From contig PBUB01000021.1 of NCBI GenBank assembly GCA_002729885.1, positions 1 to 36,450 of the forward strand: 36,450 bases of DNA. The letters are read 5' to 3'. Position numbers and translations under genes: made by a program. Source of the stretch: Spirochaetaceae bacterium (lineage in GTDB: Bacteria; Spirochaetota; Leptospiria; Leptospirales; Leptonemataceae). The notes below the pieces were generated by a model that did not search any database, was not told the origin of the DNA, and saw nothing but the letters and a program-made list of their open reading frames with translations. Shown here in pieces: positions 26,584 through 34,675 of the stretch (the stretch's first letter is position 1; every line of letters starts with the position of its first letter).

Positions 26584-29472
26584 TTAACGTACTCTGCGAA
26601 ATGCAATCATTGCAATGTCATCCGAGAGCTCGGTGGGCCCATCCTTCATCACCTTTTTCTCTGTAAATGTCTCCAGGTTCGTTACCATACTACTCATAAT
26701 GGTCTCCGGTTTTTTCTTGCCTGCCGCCTGCAAGATTCGCTCAATCCTTCGAGTCCCAAACTGATCACCATCGTTGTTGGTAGCTTCATTTATTCCATCA
26801 GTGTACTGAAAGAAGAGATCCCCTTTATTTAGATCTGTTTTGTGCTCTTCAAGAATTGAAGAGAATACATCGTCCTCTTCAAGCCCCAGAGGAAGGCCAC
26901 CGCCCTGTAGCACCTCTACAGTATCTTTTTCGTAGCGATAAACGAGACCCCGGTTATGGCCTGCTGAAGAATACTCCAGTCTATTGGTTTCTCGATCATA
27001 CACTCCGAGGAGCATGGTAATAAATACGTGCGATGGGGTTTCTGCGTAAACCCTGGTATTGAGATCCCTGAGGATGCGACCTGGCTCACTCATACCCATC
27101 TGAACGAGAGAGCGTAAATGAGAACGCATCATGGCCATGATCATCGCCGGTCCTGGTCCATGACCGGTTACATCTGCAATACAGAAAATCAGCCTGGAAT
27201 TGGATGCTTCGATAAAATCAAAGTAGTCCCCACCAACTCCGGAAGATGCGCGATACATATAACCGAAACTGAGAGAATCCGTGAATTTCTCAGGAAGCCC
27301 TCGCGGTATTAACTGAGACTGGATTTGCTCGGCTGCGGATAGCTCCTGAATCATGCTTTCGCGATGCCTCAGATCCGCCGTCATCTTATTCAATGTGCTC
27401 GCTAAAATACCGAGCTCATCACGTCCGGGATAATGGAACCTGGTGTCCAGGTTGCCTGATCCTACCAGTTCCACACTCTCAATGATTGATTTAATTCTTC
27501 GCACAAAGAAAAGCGAAATCAAGAGCGCAACCAGAACCAGCCGCAAGCCAATGGAAAGTGTCATATCCAGAAGCCTGTGCTCTTCTTCCTGCAGTGTCTG
27601 ATCGATAGCAGAACGATTGGCAAAAATTCTAGTAAAAGCAGCCGTGTTCTCGAACAGGGCTCTCCTGGCCAGTGCTGGAGACGAAGAAGTATCATACTCC
27701 CACATGAAGTCTTCCAGAATTCGCCTGGGCCGAATCCACTGCCCATTTCCCGCCAGATACGGCAGATAAACATTGCCACAGGAAGCAACCTCCGAGCATG
27801 CTGTGCGAATCCACAAACGCATGGCACTCCATTTACTCTGAGTGCTCTGCCGGTTCAGTTTTGAGCCTTCGTAGCTGAAGTAAGCTGTGGGATCATACAC
27901 AAAATCCAGCACCGCCCGATCCAGGAGCATGGCATCCGGTAAATACTGAAATGCATCCGCAATGCGCCGGGAACGAGGATAGAATTCGCTGATCTGAACA
28001 TCAATAGAGGGTATTCGCTTTTCCAGGATCTGGATTGTGCTTTGCTCATCGGAAATCTGCTGCTCAAGATCCACAATCCTCTGCTCCTTCGCAGCCGGAG
28101 GTATTTCAGTTTGGGATTGATCCGATTCCGGGCTCTGAGCCGAGTCATTTGTCCCTTCTTTCGCGGATTTGAGCTCTCTGCCAAGCTCTTCGATTCTTTT
28201 TCTGGATTGCTGGATGGCCTCCCGCGTATCCTCTTTTCGCTGCTCCAGATCCTCTAAAGCCTCTTTATCCAGAGAACGAGCAGCTTCGATTGCCTGCTCC
28301 AGGGCATGCTCTTTCTCTTTTCGAATCCTTTCATATTCTGCATAAAGAGCTTTGTAATCCTGACTGCGAAGCAGTGCATATGGCTCTGATCCAATATCCT
28401 TTCTGATTGCTCGTAGCTGCTCAATGACTCCACGCAATTTTTGATGCACTCTGGACTCTTCTGCCAGATATCGCTTCCATATCTGTGCATCCAGAGAATC
28501 GGCACTGGAAAGAACTAGTCTCGCTCTTTCAGAAATCTCTGGCTTCATGTACAGGGTTCGGGTAGATATTAAATAGTTGTTCTGTTCGGTAGAGTAGCTT
28601 GAGTGATGGATTTCTGTAGTGGGATTCCTTTCGTAGTAAGCCTGTCTCACATCGTTCAAAGATGCCCGAATCTCTTCGTTGGTTCCAGGTTGCAGCAAAT
28701 TGATTTCTGGATTGCCCAGACGATTCAAACGATTGCGACGTTGCAATAATCCGCGGAGATTCTCATAAATGGCAGATCTCTGCTCCGCCTCAAGATCCGG
28801 ATCGTTCAATTGGCTCTGCAGACGTTGCACATCGAAATCAATATCGCGAGCCGGCGAAAGGAGAGAAGTATCGAAGTAGGCCTGGAAAAAGAGTCCTACA
28901 GTCTGAATCCTGTATCTAGAGTCCAATCCTTCAAATGCGGATCGCAATGTCTGGCGATAGTCCGTTTGCCCGAGCACTCTCCAGTCCAGAGCACGGCCCA
29001 CCTGGGTATAGTTCTCCAGAAGCTTCTTAATTTCCGAGGGATCGCTATTTCGCATTTTTTGCCGGGCCGCGTGCGTGTAAGATGCATAGTAGCCCAGCTG
29101 ATTAAAACCAGCTTCGCCCAGCTCAGTGCCCCTGGAACCAAGAGCAGTACGCAATCTTGATTGCAGCGTATTGTATTTCTCCAGATCAAAATGATTCCAG
29201 TTCTTTGTATTATCTTCTATCTTCTCTTTATCTATGTAAAAGGAGCGAATATCCTGCAGCTCTTCCAGCGCCGAGCCATAGAATCGAATCTCTTCTGTCT
29301 TTCGCTCCACTGGATCCAGTTTTCCCTGGATTTCCTGCAGGGAAAAATCCATGATTAGGCTTTGCTGCTGTCGGAGAGCAAGTAGCAGTACCGTTCCGCC
29401 CAGTGCAAGCAGAAGCACTCCGGAGATAAGTCCTATCTTTAGAGTTAATCCCGGTCGAAAGCCAAACATCAA
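26584..29472 (-). CDS. RsbU-type PP2C phosphatase with large sensor region, HAMP, 962 aa
   Basis: This is a membrane phosphatase that would dephosphorylate a STAS anti-sigma antagonist. TM1 is at about residues 10-33, followed by an extracytoplasmic region of about 600 residues with a long coiled coil (about 385-505, Glu/Lys/Gln-rich). TM2 is at about 639-657, HAMP follows to about 710, and the SpoIIE/PP2C domain is about 730-960. The phosphatase keeps its metal Asp residues: VGGD749YFD, IAD767VTGHG, QYTD892G and LSDD951. The gene starts inside the ATGA overlap with the upstream RsbW-type gene, so they are translationally coupled. The unusually large sensor part has no recognised ligand domain. 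Confidence 0.88.
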   Translation of the reverse strand: MMFGFRPGLTLKIGLISGVLLLALGGTVLLLALRQQQSLIMDFSLQEIQGKLDPVERKTEEIRFYGSALEELQDIRSFYIDKEKIEDNTKNWNHFDLEKYNTLQSRLRTALGSRGTELGEAGFNQLGYYASYTHAARQKMRNSDPSEIKKLLENYTQVGRALDWRVLGQTDYRQTLRSAFEGLDSRYRIQTVGLFFQAYFDTSLLSPARDIDFDVQRLQSQLNDPDLEAEQRSAIYENLRGLLQRRNRLNRLGNPEINLLQPGTNEEIRASLNDVRQAYYERNPTTEIHHSSYSTEQNNYLISTRTLYMKPEISERARLVLSSADSLDAQIWKRYLAEESRVHQKLRGVIEQLRAIRKDIGSEPYALLRSQDYKALYAEYERIRKEKEHALEQAIEAARSLDKEALEDLEQRKEDTREAIQQSRKRIEELGRELKSAKEGTNDSAQSPESDQSQTEIPPAAKEQRIVDLEQQISDEQSTIQILEKRIPSIDVQISEFYPRSRRIADAFQYLPDAMLLDRAVLDFVYDPTAYFSYEGSKLNRQSTQSKWSAMRLWIRTACSEVASCGNVYLPYLAGNGQWIRPRRILEDFMWEYDTSSSPALARRALFENTAAFTRIFANRSAIDQTLQEEEHRLLDMTLSIGLRLVLVALLISLFFVRRIKSIIESVELVGSGNLDTRFHYPGRDELGILASTLNKMTADLRHRESMIQELSAAEQIQSQLIPRGLPEKFTDSLSFGYMYRASSGVGGDYFDFIEASNSRLIFCIADVTGHGPGPAMIMAMMRSHLRSLVQMGMSEPGRILRDLNTRVYAETPSHVFITMLLGVYDRETNRLEYSSAGHNRGLVYRYEKDTVEVLQGGGLPLGLEEDDVFSSILEEHKTDLNKGDLFFQYTDGINEATNNDGDQFGTRRIERILQAAGKKKPETIMSSMVTNLETFTEKKVMKDGPTELSDDIAMIAFRRVR

Positions 29473-29903
29473 ACAGCGTCCTCCAATGAAGGATATCGCT
29501 TTTCCAGGATAAGGAGATTGCCTCCAGTGGCTGGCGCTCGATGTTCCACGTGCATGATGCTTCGCATCAGGAAAAGCCCGTAGCCTCCGTCCCCTCCACT
29601 GGCGGCCAGGGATTCCGGATCGGGCATGGGTATGCTGGTAGGATCAAAGACCGGACCGCTATCCTTTAACTCGAGATGAACTCGGTCGGCCATATGGGAC
29701 ATGGAGATTTCCAGGACTCCGTCGGTATCTTTATACGTATGCTCGAATACATTAACCAGGGCCTCCTCCACTGCGAGAAAGATTCGATTCTTGTCCAGCG
29801 TGCGAAACCTGGGACCCAGAAAATCGTCCAGTGTAGAACGAACCTTCTCCAGCGAATAGTTACCTTTGCGCAGCGAAAGGACTGTGTCTCCGGGAGCAGT
29901 CAA
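29469..29903 (-). CDS. RsbW-type anti-sigma serine kinase, 144 aa
   Basis: The protein is a short GHKL ATPase. The N box is VEEALVNVFEH, and the G1 and G2 regions appear as ELKDSGPVFDP and GGDGGYGLFLMRSIM. No membrane or sensory domain is attached. Such kinases phosphorylate a STAS antagonist and sequester a sigma factor or other target. The stop overlaps the phosphatase start by 4 bases (ATGA), and the STAS gene lies 5 bases upstream, so the three form one unit. Confidence 0.88.
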   Translation of the reverse strand: MTAPGDTVLSLRKGNYSLEKVRSTLDDFLGPRFRTLDKNRIFLAVEEALVNVFEHTYKDTDGVLEISMSHMADRVHLELKDSGPVFDPTSIPMPDPESLAASGGDGGYGLFLMRSIMHVEHRAPATGGNLLILEKRYPSLEDAV

Positions 29904-29908
29904 GGTTG

Positions 29909-30253
29909 CTAGAAATCCTTTAATGCCTCATCCAGATTGGGAGAGATCGAGAATATTCGAGTAAATGAAAGCAGTTCAAATACATCCAGAACCTCCGGAG
30001 TGGGACTGGCCAGACGAAGGTCTCCGTCCGCGGATTTGAGCTTTTTTCGAGCGGCTGAAAGGGTTCCCAGACCTGCCGATGAGATGAATTTCAAAGATTT
30101 AAGGTCGCAAACTACTTTTCTTTCGCCATCGGTCACCAGTTTGCTTATGGCTTTTTCCAGCCTGGGGGCCGTATCAGCATCGAGGGAGCCCTCCAGGGCT
30201 ACTACCACTACGTTTCCTTTGCGATTCGCTTTTATATTTAAACTCTCTGACAT
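29909..30253 (-). CDS. STAS-domain anti-sigma factor antagonist, 114 aa
   Basis: A single STAS domain: strand VVVVALEGSLDADTAP, the phosphorylation loop KFISSAGLGTL with Ser 58/Ser 59, and a C-terminal helix LDVFELLSFTRIF. The S-S-A-G-L form is common in this family and provides the phosphoacceptor Ser. It is the expected substrate of the neighbouring kinase and phosphatase. The upstream unknown gene ends at 30272, 18 bases away on the same strand. Confidence 0.9.
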   Translation of the reverse strand: MSESLNIKANRKGNVVVVALEGSLDADTAPRLEKAISKLVTDGERKVVCDLKSLKFISSAGLGTLSAARKKLKSADGDLRLASPTPEVLDVFELLSFTRIFSISPNLDEALKDF

Positions 30254-30271
30254 AGTCTATTCCTGCTGCTA

Positions 30272-31192
30272 TCATTGACGGGAGCGAATCAGTTGCTTCA
30301 TCATTCCCTTTTCACGGATCATAGCATAGAGCTTCCTTTCCAGGCGGTCAATGTCTTTGTGGTAGAGGGCTTCTGAATCCCCCTCAAAAATGAATGCATA
30401 CTTACGAATGCCCTGAATGGTTTTCTTCAGATCCGACGAAGCGATCCCGCGACTGATTCTATAAAAAAGCTCGATAGCCATGAAATCATGCAGTTCTTTT
30501 CTGAATGAAGCAGATCGCTGCTGCAGGGCATCGATGAGCTGTTCAACCTGGTCTCTGTTGTTATCTTCTTCATCCGCGAAGCGAATTAGATACGTCGCGA
30601 TTAACTTACGACAGGCGGCCAGATTATCTCGCTGATTCGCTTGCTTGATCTTCTCAAAAAGAATGCGTGCATCCTGATTTAGGCGCACCACATCGGACTT
30701 ACGGCCCAGATCTACCGGGCTGAAGGCGTCCTCGATCTCTTCCGGGGTCAGGTCCGCCAGTTTGAGTTCGAAGTCTTCCGAAGCCTTCTTTGTGAGGATG
30801 GACTCAAATTTCCTCAGGGGCGGCTCTATGATCGCAATAAATTCCAGACTTTCTGGCGCCACGGAAACTGAATGGTAACGAATACTCATTTCCAGAAAGA
30901 ATATGGAAGCATTTCCCACAGCTGATGTGCTCTCCGTCAGTGCCTCCCCTACCAATCTTTTGCAGAGTGGAGCCACAGTATGAACATGGTCCTCCGCCTG
31001 TTTCTCTATCCGCTCCATCATCTTATGGCTGGTTTCTGCACTGTAATCTCTCTCCCAGGAGGCATAGTGCAATGGAGCGATGAGGTACTGCTTGAAGTTG
31101 CTCTTTCCTGACTGAGCCAGAAGCCGAATCAGCTTAACCAGGCTTTCAGCGGTGCTCAGAGCAACCTTTGCTGGATTGGAAGGTTGGGCCAT
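30272..31192 (-). CDS. Unknown helical protein heading the partner-switching operon, 306 aa
   Basis: No signal, no membrane helix and no recognised domain. Almost the whole length is predicted helical and charged, with repeated hydrophobic spacing (for example KVALSTAESLVKLIRLLAQ, EALTESTSAVGNASIFFLEM, RKLIATYLIRFADEED and IDALQQRSASFRKELHDFMAIELFYRI). It is first in the minus-strand series unknown-STAS-RsbW-RsbU with an 18-base gap, which makes a role in the same pathway likely. It could be a scaffold or target of partner switching, but this rests on position alone. Confidence 0.65.
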   Translation of the reverse strand: MAQPSNPAKVALSTAESLVKLIRLLAQSGKSNFKQYLIAPLHYASWERDYSAETSHKMMERIEKQAEDHVHTVAPLCKRLVGEALTESTSAVGNASIFFLEMSIRYHSVSVAPESLEFIAIIEPPLRKFESILTKKASEDFELKLADLTPEEIEDAFSPVDLGRKSDVVRLNQDARILFEKIKQANQRDNLAACRKLIATYLIRFADEEDNNRDQVEQLIDALQQRSASFRKELHDFMAIELFYRISRGIASSDLKKTIQGIRKYAFIFEGDSEALYHKDIDRLERKLYAMIREKGMMKQLIRSRQ

Positions 31193-31288
31193 AGCAATGA
31201 CTAGATAATCACTCCATTAGATAGAAGGAAAACCATAATCTGAGGTTGTCCGGGAAAAGCTGAATCCAACCGCCGTTCGGAAAAATCA

Positions 31289-31322
31289 TTGACGAATGCT
31301 TACCGGAATGAATATTCATTCC
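31289..31322 (+). promoter_or_regulatory. TetR promoter and operator with perfect 18-bp palindrome
   Basis: GGAATGAATATTCATTCC (31305-31322) is a perfect palindrome ending one base before the TetR ATG (31324). TTGACG at 31289-31294 could be a -35 box, with AATATT inside the palindrome as -10, so bound repressor would cover the promoter. If so, the mRNA would start at or almost at the ATG (leaderless). A near-identical palindrome stands before the downstream SDR gene (31918-31935). Confidence 0.65.
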
Positions 31323-31323
31323 T

Positions 31324-31899
31324 ATGCCCTCGAGGGATCCAGAGATTACCAGAAAGTGCATTCTGGATGCAGCCCTGAAGTTGTTCGCGGAAAGAGGATT
31401 CCACGGAACCAATGTGCCAGATGTAGCCACAGAGGCTTCAGTGGGGGCCGGTAGCATATATCGGCATTTTGCGGACAAGATTGCCCTGGTAAATGTACTC
31501 TATCGGGATTGGAAGGAGAGGTTTCGAGACTCCATATTGAATCCACCACCCGAGGAAGGTATGTCCTTTCAGGCACAGTTCATGGAGTACTGGGCCAGGC
31601 TCTGGCGCTTCTATAGAACCTATCCGGCAGCCTTGATATTCCTCGATGTTCATGCTCATGGCGATTATCTGCATGAGGATTCCCGCATGGTAGCCCAGGA
31701 GTTTGAACGGGATTTGAGTCGCTGGATAGCCGCCGGCCAGGAAAATAATGCGATTGTACAAGAAGAGCCATCAGTGCTCATCGCCATGGTTTACGGAGCA
31801 TTTCTGGGACTTGTGAAGCTGGAGAATGCAAACGAAAAGGTCTCCGCCGATTCCATGAGTAGATCCGGGGACCGAGCGTGGGCTTTGATAAGCCCCTGA
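31324..31899 (+). CDS. TetR-family repressor, 191 aa
   Basis: Residues 10-55 form the TetR helix-turn-helix with ILDAALKLFAERGFHGTNVPDVATEASVGAGSIYRHFADK, matching the family consensus closely. The rest is helical ligand-binding domain, diverged as usual. There is no ribosome binding site before ATG 31324 because the operator palindrome ends right there. It is expected to repress itself and the short-chain dehydrogenase downstream, given the shared palindromes. The inducer is unknown. Confidence 0.9.
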   Translation: MPSRDPEITRKCILDAALKLFAERGFHGTNVPDVATEASVGAGSIYRHFADKIALVNVLYRDWKERFRDSILNPPPEEGMSFQAQFMEYWARLWRFYRTYPAALIFLDVHAHGDYLHEDSRMVAQEFERDLSRWIAAGQENNAIVQEEPSVLIAMVYGAFLGLVKLENANEKVSADSMSRSGDRAWALISP

Positions 31900-31917
31900 A
31901 TACCTTGGAGGAAAGTC

Positions 31918-31935
31918 GGAATGAACATTCATTCC
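31918..31935 (+). promoter_or_regulatory. Second TetR operator, before the SDR gene
   Basis: GGAATGAACATTCATTCC differs from the first operator at one base near the centre (C for T). It lies 61 bases upstream of the SDR start and 18 bases after the TetR stop. A possible -10 (GATAGA near 31961) is downstream of it, so the palindrome would overlap the -35 region. Confidence 0.6.
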
Positions 31936-31996
31936 GGATGGGCCTTCAATTGTCTGATAGAATTCGAGAAAGTTTGTAAAAGTAAGGAGAATATCG

Positions 31997-32782
31997 ATGA
32001 GTAAATTTGAATTTAAAGGAACCGCACTTGTTACCGGAGCCTCATCCGGTCTGGGAGAGGAATTTGCACGGCAATTGGCGGCCAGGGGAATGGATCTTGT
32101 ATTGGTGGCTCGATCCGCAGACAAGCTAGACAACCTTGCCAGGGAGCTGGGGGAAAAGCATTCCGTGGCAGTAATGACTATCGCAGAGGATCTATCTAGA
32201 GAAAATGCTGCCCGAGAAATTAAGAGAAGAACGGACGAGGCCGGCATTCATGTAACTTTGCTGATTAACAATGCCGGAGTGGGTACTTACGGAACGTTTG
32301 ATGAGCTGGATAAAGAAGCGGAACATAAAATGGTGATGCTGAACTGTGTCGCCCCCGTAGATATGAGTCACGAATTTCTTGGACCAATGGTTGCGAAAGG
32401 AAAGGGCGGCATTATTTTTCTGGGTAGCGTAGCCGCCTATCAGCCTACCCCATTCTTCGCAACCTATGGAGCCAGCAAGGCTTTTAATCTACTTCTTGGG
32501 GAGGCTCTATGGGCAGAGCTAAAGGATAAAGGAGTATCAGTTCTGTCTCTTTCACCAGGTTATACGAAAACGCATTTTCAGGAAGCAGCTGAAGTTGATT
32601 TGAATCCGCCGGGTGGATATAAGACGCCGGACGAAGTAGTCTCGCTTGCTCTTCGGAAGCTTGGAAAAAAGCCTTCAGTAATTCCAGGTAAGCGAAACCG
32701 GTTCATGGCGTTTTCCATCCGATTCACTCCACGGGCCATGGCGGCAAAGATTGCGGGAGGCATCTCCAAACCGAAGAGGTGA
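31997..32782 (+). CDS. Short-chain dehydrogenase/reductase, 261 aa
   Basis: A good ribosome binding site (AAGGAGAA) precedes ATG 31997. Classical SDR features are present: cofactor motif T13-G-A-S-S-G-L-G, NNAG at 91-94, catalytic Ser 144 (GSVAAY) and Y157-G-A-S-K161. The Arg at residue 39 after strand 2 (LVARS) is compatible with NADPH. The C-terminus has a basic amphipathic tail (PGKRNRFMAFSIRFTPRAMAAKIA) seen in SDRs of lipid metabolism such as DltE/YqjQ-like proteins. Under likely TetR control. The substrate is unknown. Confidence 0.9.
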   Translation: MSKFEFKGTALVTGASSGLGEEFARQLAARGMDLVLVARSADKLDNLARELGEKHSVAVMTIAEDLSRENAAREIKRRTDEAGIHVTLLINNAGVGTYGTFDELDKEAEHKMVMLNCVAPVDMSHEFLGPMVAKGKGGIIFLGSVAAYQPTPFFATYGASKAFNLLLGEALWAELKDKGVSVLSLSPGYTKTHFQEAAEVDLNPPGGYKTPDEVVSLALRKLGKKPSVIPGKRNRFMAFSIRFTPRAMAAKIAGGISKPKR

Positions 32783-32808
32783 CCCCATCGGTGACTTCAT
32801 TGAGGTAT

Positions 32809-32848
32809 GATCGTTTCAACAGGGGCCATTTAATGGCCCTCAACGATC
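32809..32848. terminator. Bidirectional hairpin between SDR and TPR-M23 genes
   Basis: GATCGTT (32809-32815) pairs with AACGATC (32842-32848), and GGGCCATT (32823-32830) pairs with AATGGCCC (32832-32839), with a small internal loop. It sits between convergent stops and includes the last codons of the TPR-M23 gene (stop at 32830), so the coding end and the terminator overlap. Confidence 0.6.
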
Positions 32849-34524
32849 CATCCCTGCTTCAGTGGTTCAGCTGTTGTGATGGATCCGGATGCATTTTGAA
32901 TCTTCACTGGTTTGAAGCGAAATGGCAGGCTTACCCAGTTCGCATCATAGATACACACATGTAAATGAGGTTCGGTAGACATACCACTGTTTCCTGCAAG
33001 ACCGAGAAGGGTTCCGGGACTCACCTGCTGTCCTTCCTTAACTTTCACTTCATTCTGTTTGAAATGTGTATAGAACGCGAAGGTCCCATCCAGTGACTCA
33101 ACGGTGACCGAGTTCCCCTGCCGTCCATAATTTCCATCTGTGTTGTCCGGCTGATCATCAATAACAGCAACTACCTTTCCACGAGTCATGGAATAGACCG
33201 GTTCCCCGAACATCCAGTAATCGGAGGGTTGAAGTTTTTTTCCCCCGGGCCTGAGAGGATTTCCATTTTCGTCCACTCTGGAAAAATCATAGCAGTACTT
33301 GGCAAATCCTGTATGAGTCATAAAGTCCCCGTCAAACTCGGCCCACACAGCGAATCGGTTCTTTAAAGGCAATGGCAGTCCTGAAATTTCGGGACGCCGG
33401 GAATGCCTGGATTCATAGGCATTCATAGCCTTTCGTCGAAAGCTCAAGGACTCCTCCTTGATACTCGCGGGAACGGGCCCTTGCCTGCGATGTAGAATAT
33501 AGATTTGCCTTCCATAGAAATCCCATAAGGGAATGGGATCGCTGAAAACCCTTTCCAGCACGTTGACCGCGTTTCGCAATCCATCGGCATTTTGAGTATG
33601 CGTATAGGCTTCGCCTATAGCGGTGACCAGGTATTGGGCATCTTCATAAGTTTTATTCTTCTTCGCTTCGTTGAGTGCTGCCGTGGCCAGATCCTCAATT
33701 ACGGAATTGCTTTCTGTTTTCAGACTATTACGAATCCTGAGCAAATGCGTATAGCCAATAGCTCTCGAAAACTGCTCGGATCCCTGAAATTTCTCTCGAC
33801 CTTCACTAAAAACTTCGATGGCCCTATCATACTGGTTATTGGAACGAAAGGCTCTGCCCAGTCGAAATACAATATACTCCTGGTCCGGGGCGAGCTCCCT
33901 GGCTTTCTGGTATAATTTGATGGCCTCTGGAAAATTATGGGAATCTTCCAGTTTCTGTCCCCAGGATGCGTAAGTGGTAGCAAGGTTGGGTTTGAGCCAG
34001 GGGTTGGTGGGATATTTGTTCAGTCCCTCTTCCTGAATGGCTATCGCTTCTTCATATTTTTCCAGTTTCCTTAGAGCATTTCCAGTCCAGACATAGCTGC
34101 TTTCGGACCCATCGACCTGAATTGCCTCGGAAGATAGCTTAAGACATTGCTCATATTTCCCTTCCTGGTAGAATTCGGAAGCCGCACCGGTCAGAGCTCG
34201 GCTCAACGTGGAAGCGGACCGATCCGAATTCGGCCATTTCTTTCGCATTTCCCGTGCCTGGATGAGGGCTTCGGTAAACCTCTTCTGCTCCCGCAATGAA
34301 TAGTTTAGATTCGCATGCAGCCATTCTCGCTCGGGATACTCTCGAATTCCCTGACGCATCAAGATTTCCAGGGATTGCCAGTCCTGAGCCTGAATGAGCG
34401 CGCTGGATTCGGAGGTGTAGTCTTCGAGGGACCTGGCCACAAGAATGCCTGAAATGGCAAGTAGCACAAGGACAGCGGCCAGATTACCCTTCATTCGCAT
34501 TGGCTGTAAGAGATTGAGCTTCAC
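32830..34524 (-). CDS. TPR-repeat protein with C-terminal M23 (LytM-like) peptidase domain, 564 aa
   Basis: The start is GTG 34524; a later ATG at 34500 is also possible. After an N-terminal membrane anchor (about residues 12-31) come about seven TPR repeats (to about residue 300), then a linker, then an M23 domain (about 395-545). Zinc ligands of the M23 family can be seen: H-T-G-F...Y-D-F for the first motif, in the longer form used by one subgroup, and P-H-L-H for the HxH motif, with FYTHFK providing another His. It is probably a periplasmic peptidoglycan endopeptidase whose TPRs recruit partners. The gene is divergent from the histidine kinase. Confidence 0.8.
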   Translation of the reverse strand: MKLNLLQPMRMKGNLAAVLVLLAISGILVARSLEDYTSESSALIQAQDWQSLEILMRQGIREYPEREWLHANLNYSLREQKRFTEALIQAREMRKKWPNSDRSASTLSRALTGAASEFYQEGKYEQCLKLSSEAIQVDGSESSYVWTGNALRKLEKYEEAIAIQEEGLNKYPTNPWLKPNLATTYASWGQKLEDSHNFPEAIKLYQKARELAPDQEYIVFRLGRAFRSNNQYDRAIEVFSEGREKFQGSEQFSRAIGYTHLLRIRNSLKTESNSVIEDLATAALNEAKKNKTYEDAQYLVTAIGEAYTHTQNADGLRNAVNVLERVFSDPIPLWDFYGRQIYILHRRQGPVPASIKEESLSFRRKAMNAYESRHSRRPEISGLPLPLKNRFAVWAEFDGDFMTHTGFAKYCYDFSRVDENGNPLRPGGKKLQPSDYWMFGEPVYSMTRGKVVAVIDDQPDNTDGNYGRQGNSVTVESLDGTFAFYTHFKQNEVKVKEGQQVSPGTLLGLAGNSGMSTEPHLHVCIYDANWVSLPFRFKPVKIQNASGSITTAEPLKQGWIVEGH

Positions 34525-34530
34525 CTGACA

Positions 34531-34550
34531 TTTGACGAACGATTGTCAAA
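34531..34550. promoter_or_regulatory. Inverted repeat between the TPR-M23 and histidine-kinase genes
   Basis: TTTGAC and GTCAAA (arms 34531-34536 and 34545-34550) face each other in the divergent gap. They could be an operator or parts of two opposed -35 boxes, but no matching -10 boxes are convincing. Confidence 0.25.
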
Positions 34551-34675
34551 AGTTATCTGCAGAAGACTCTATTCCAGAATACTATCAATTCTTACAGCAG
34601 GAAGCGTTCTGTTTTCCTTGCCATTCGATTTAGAATACAGACTATTTGTCCATCGCTTCAAGTCGAGATTGCTAA

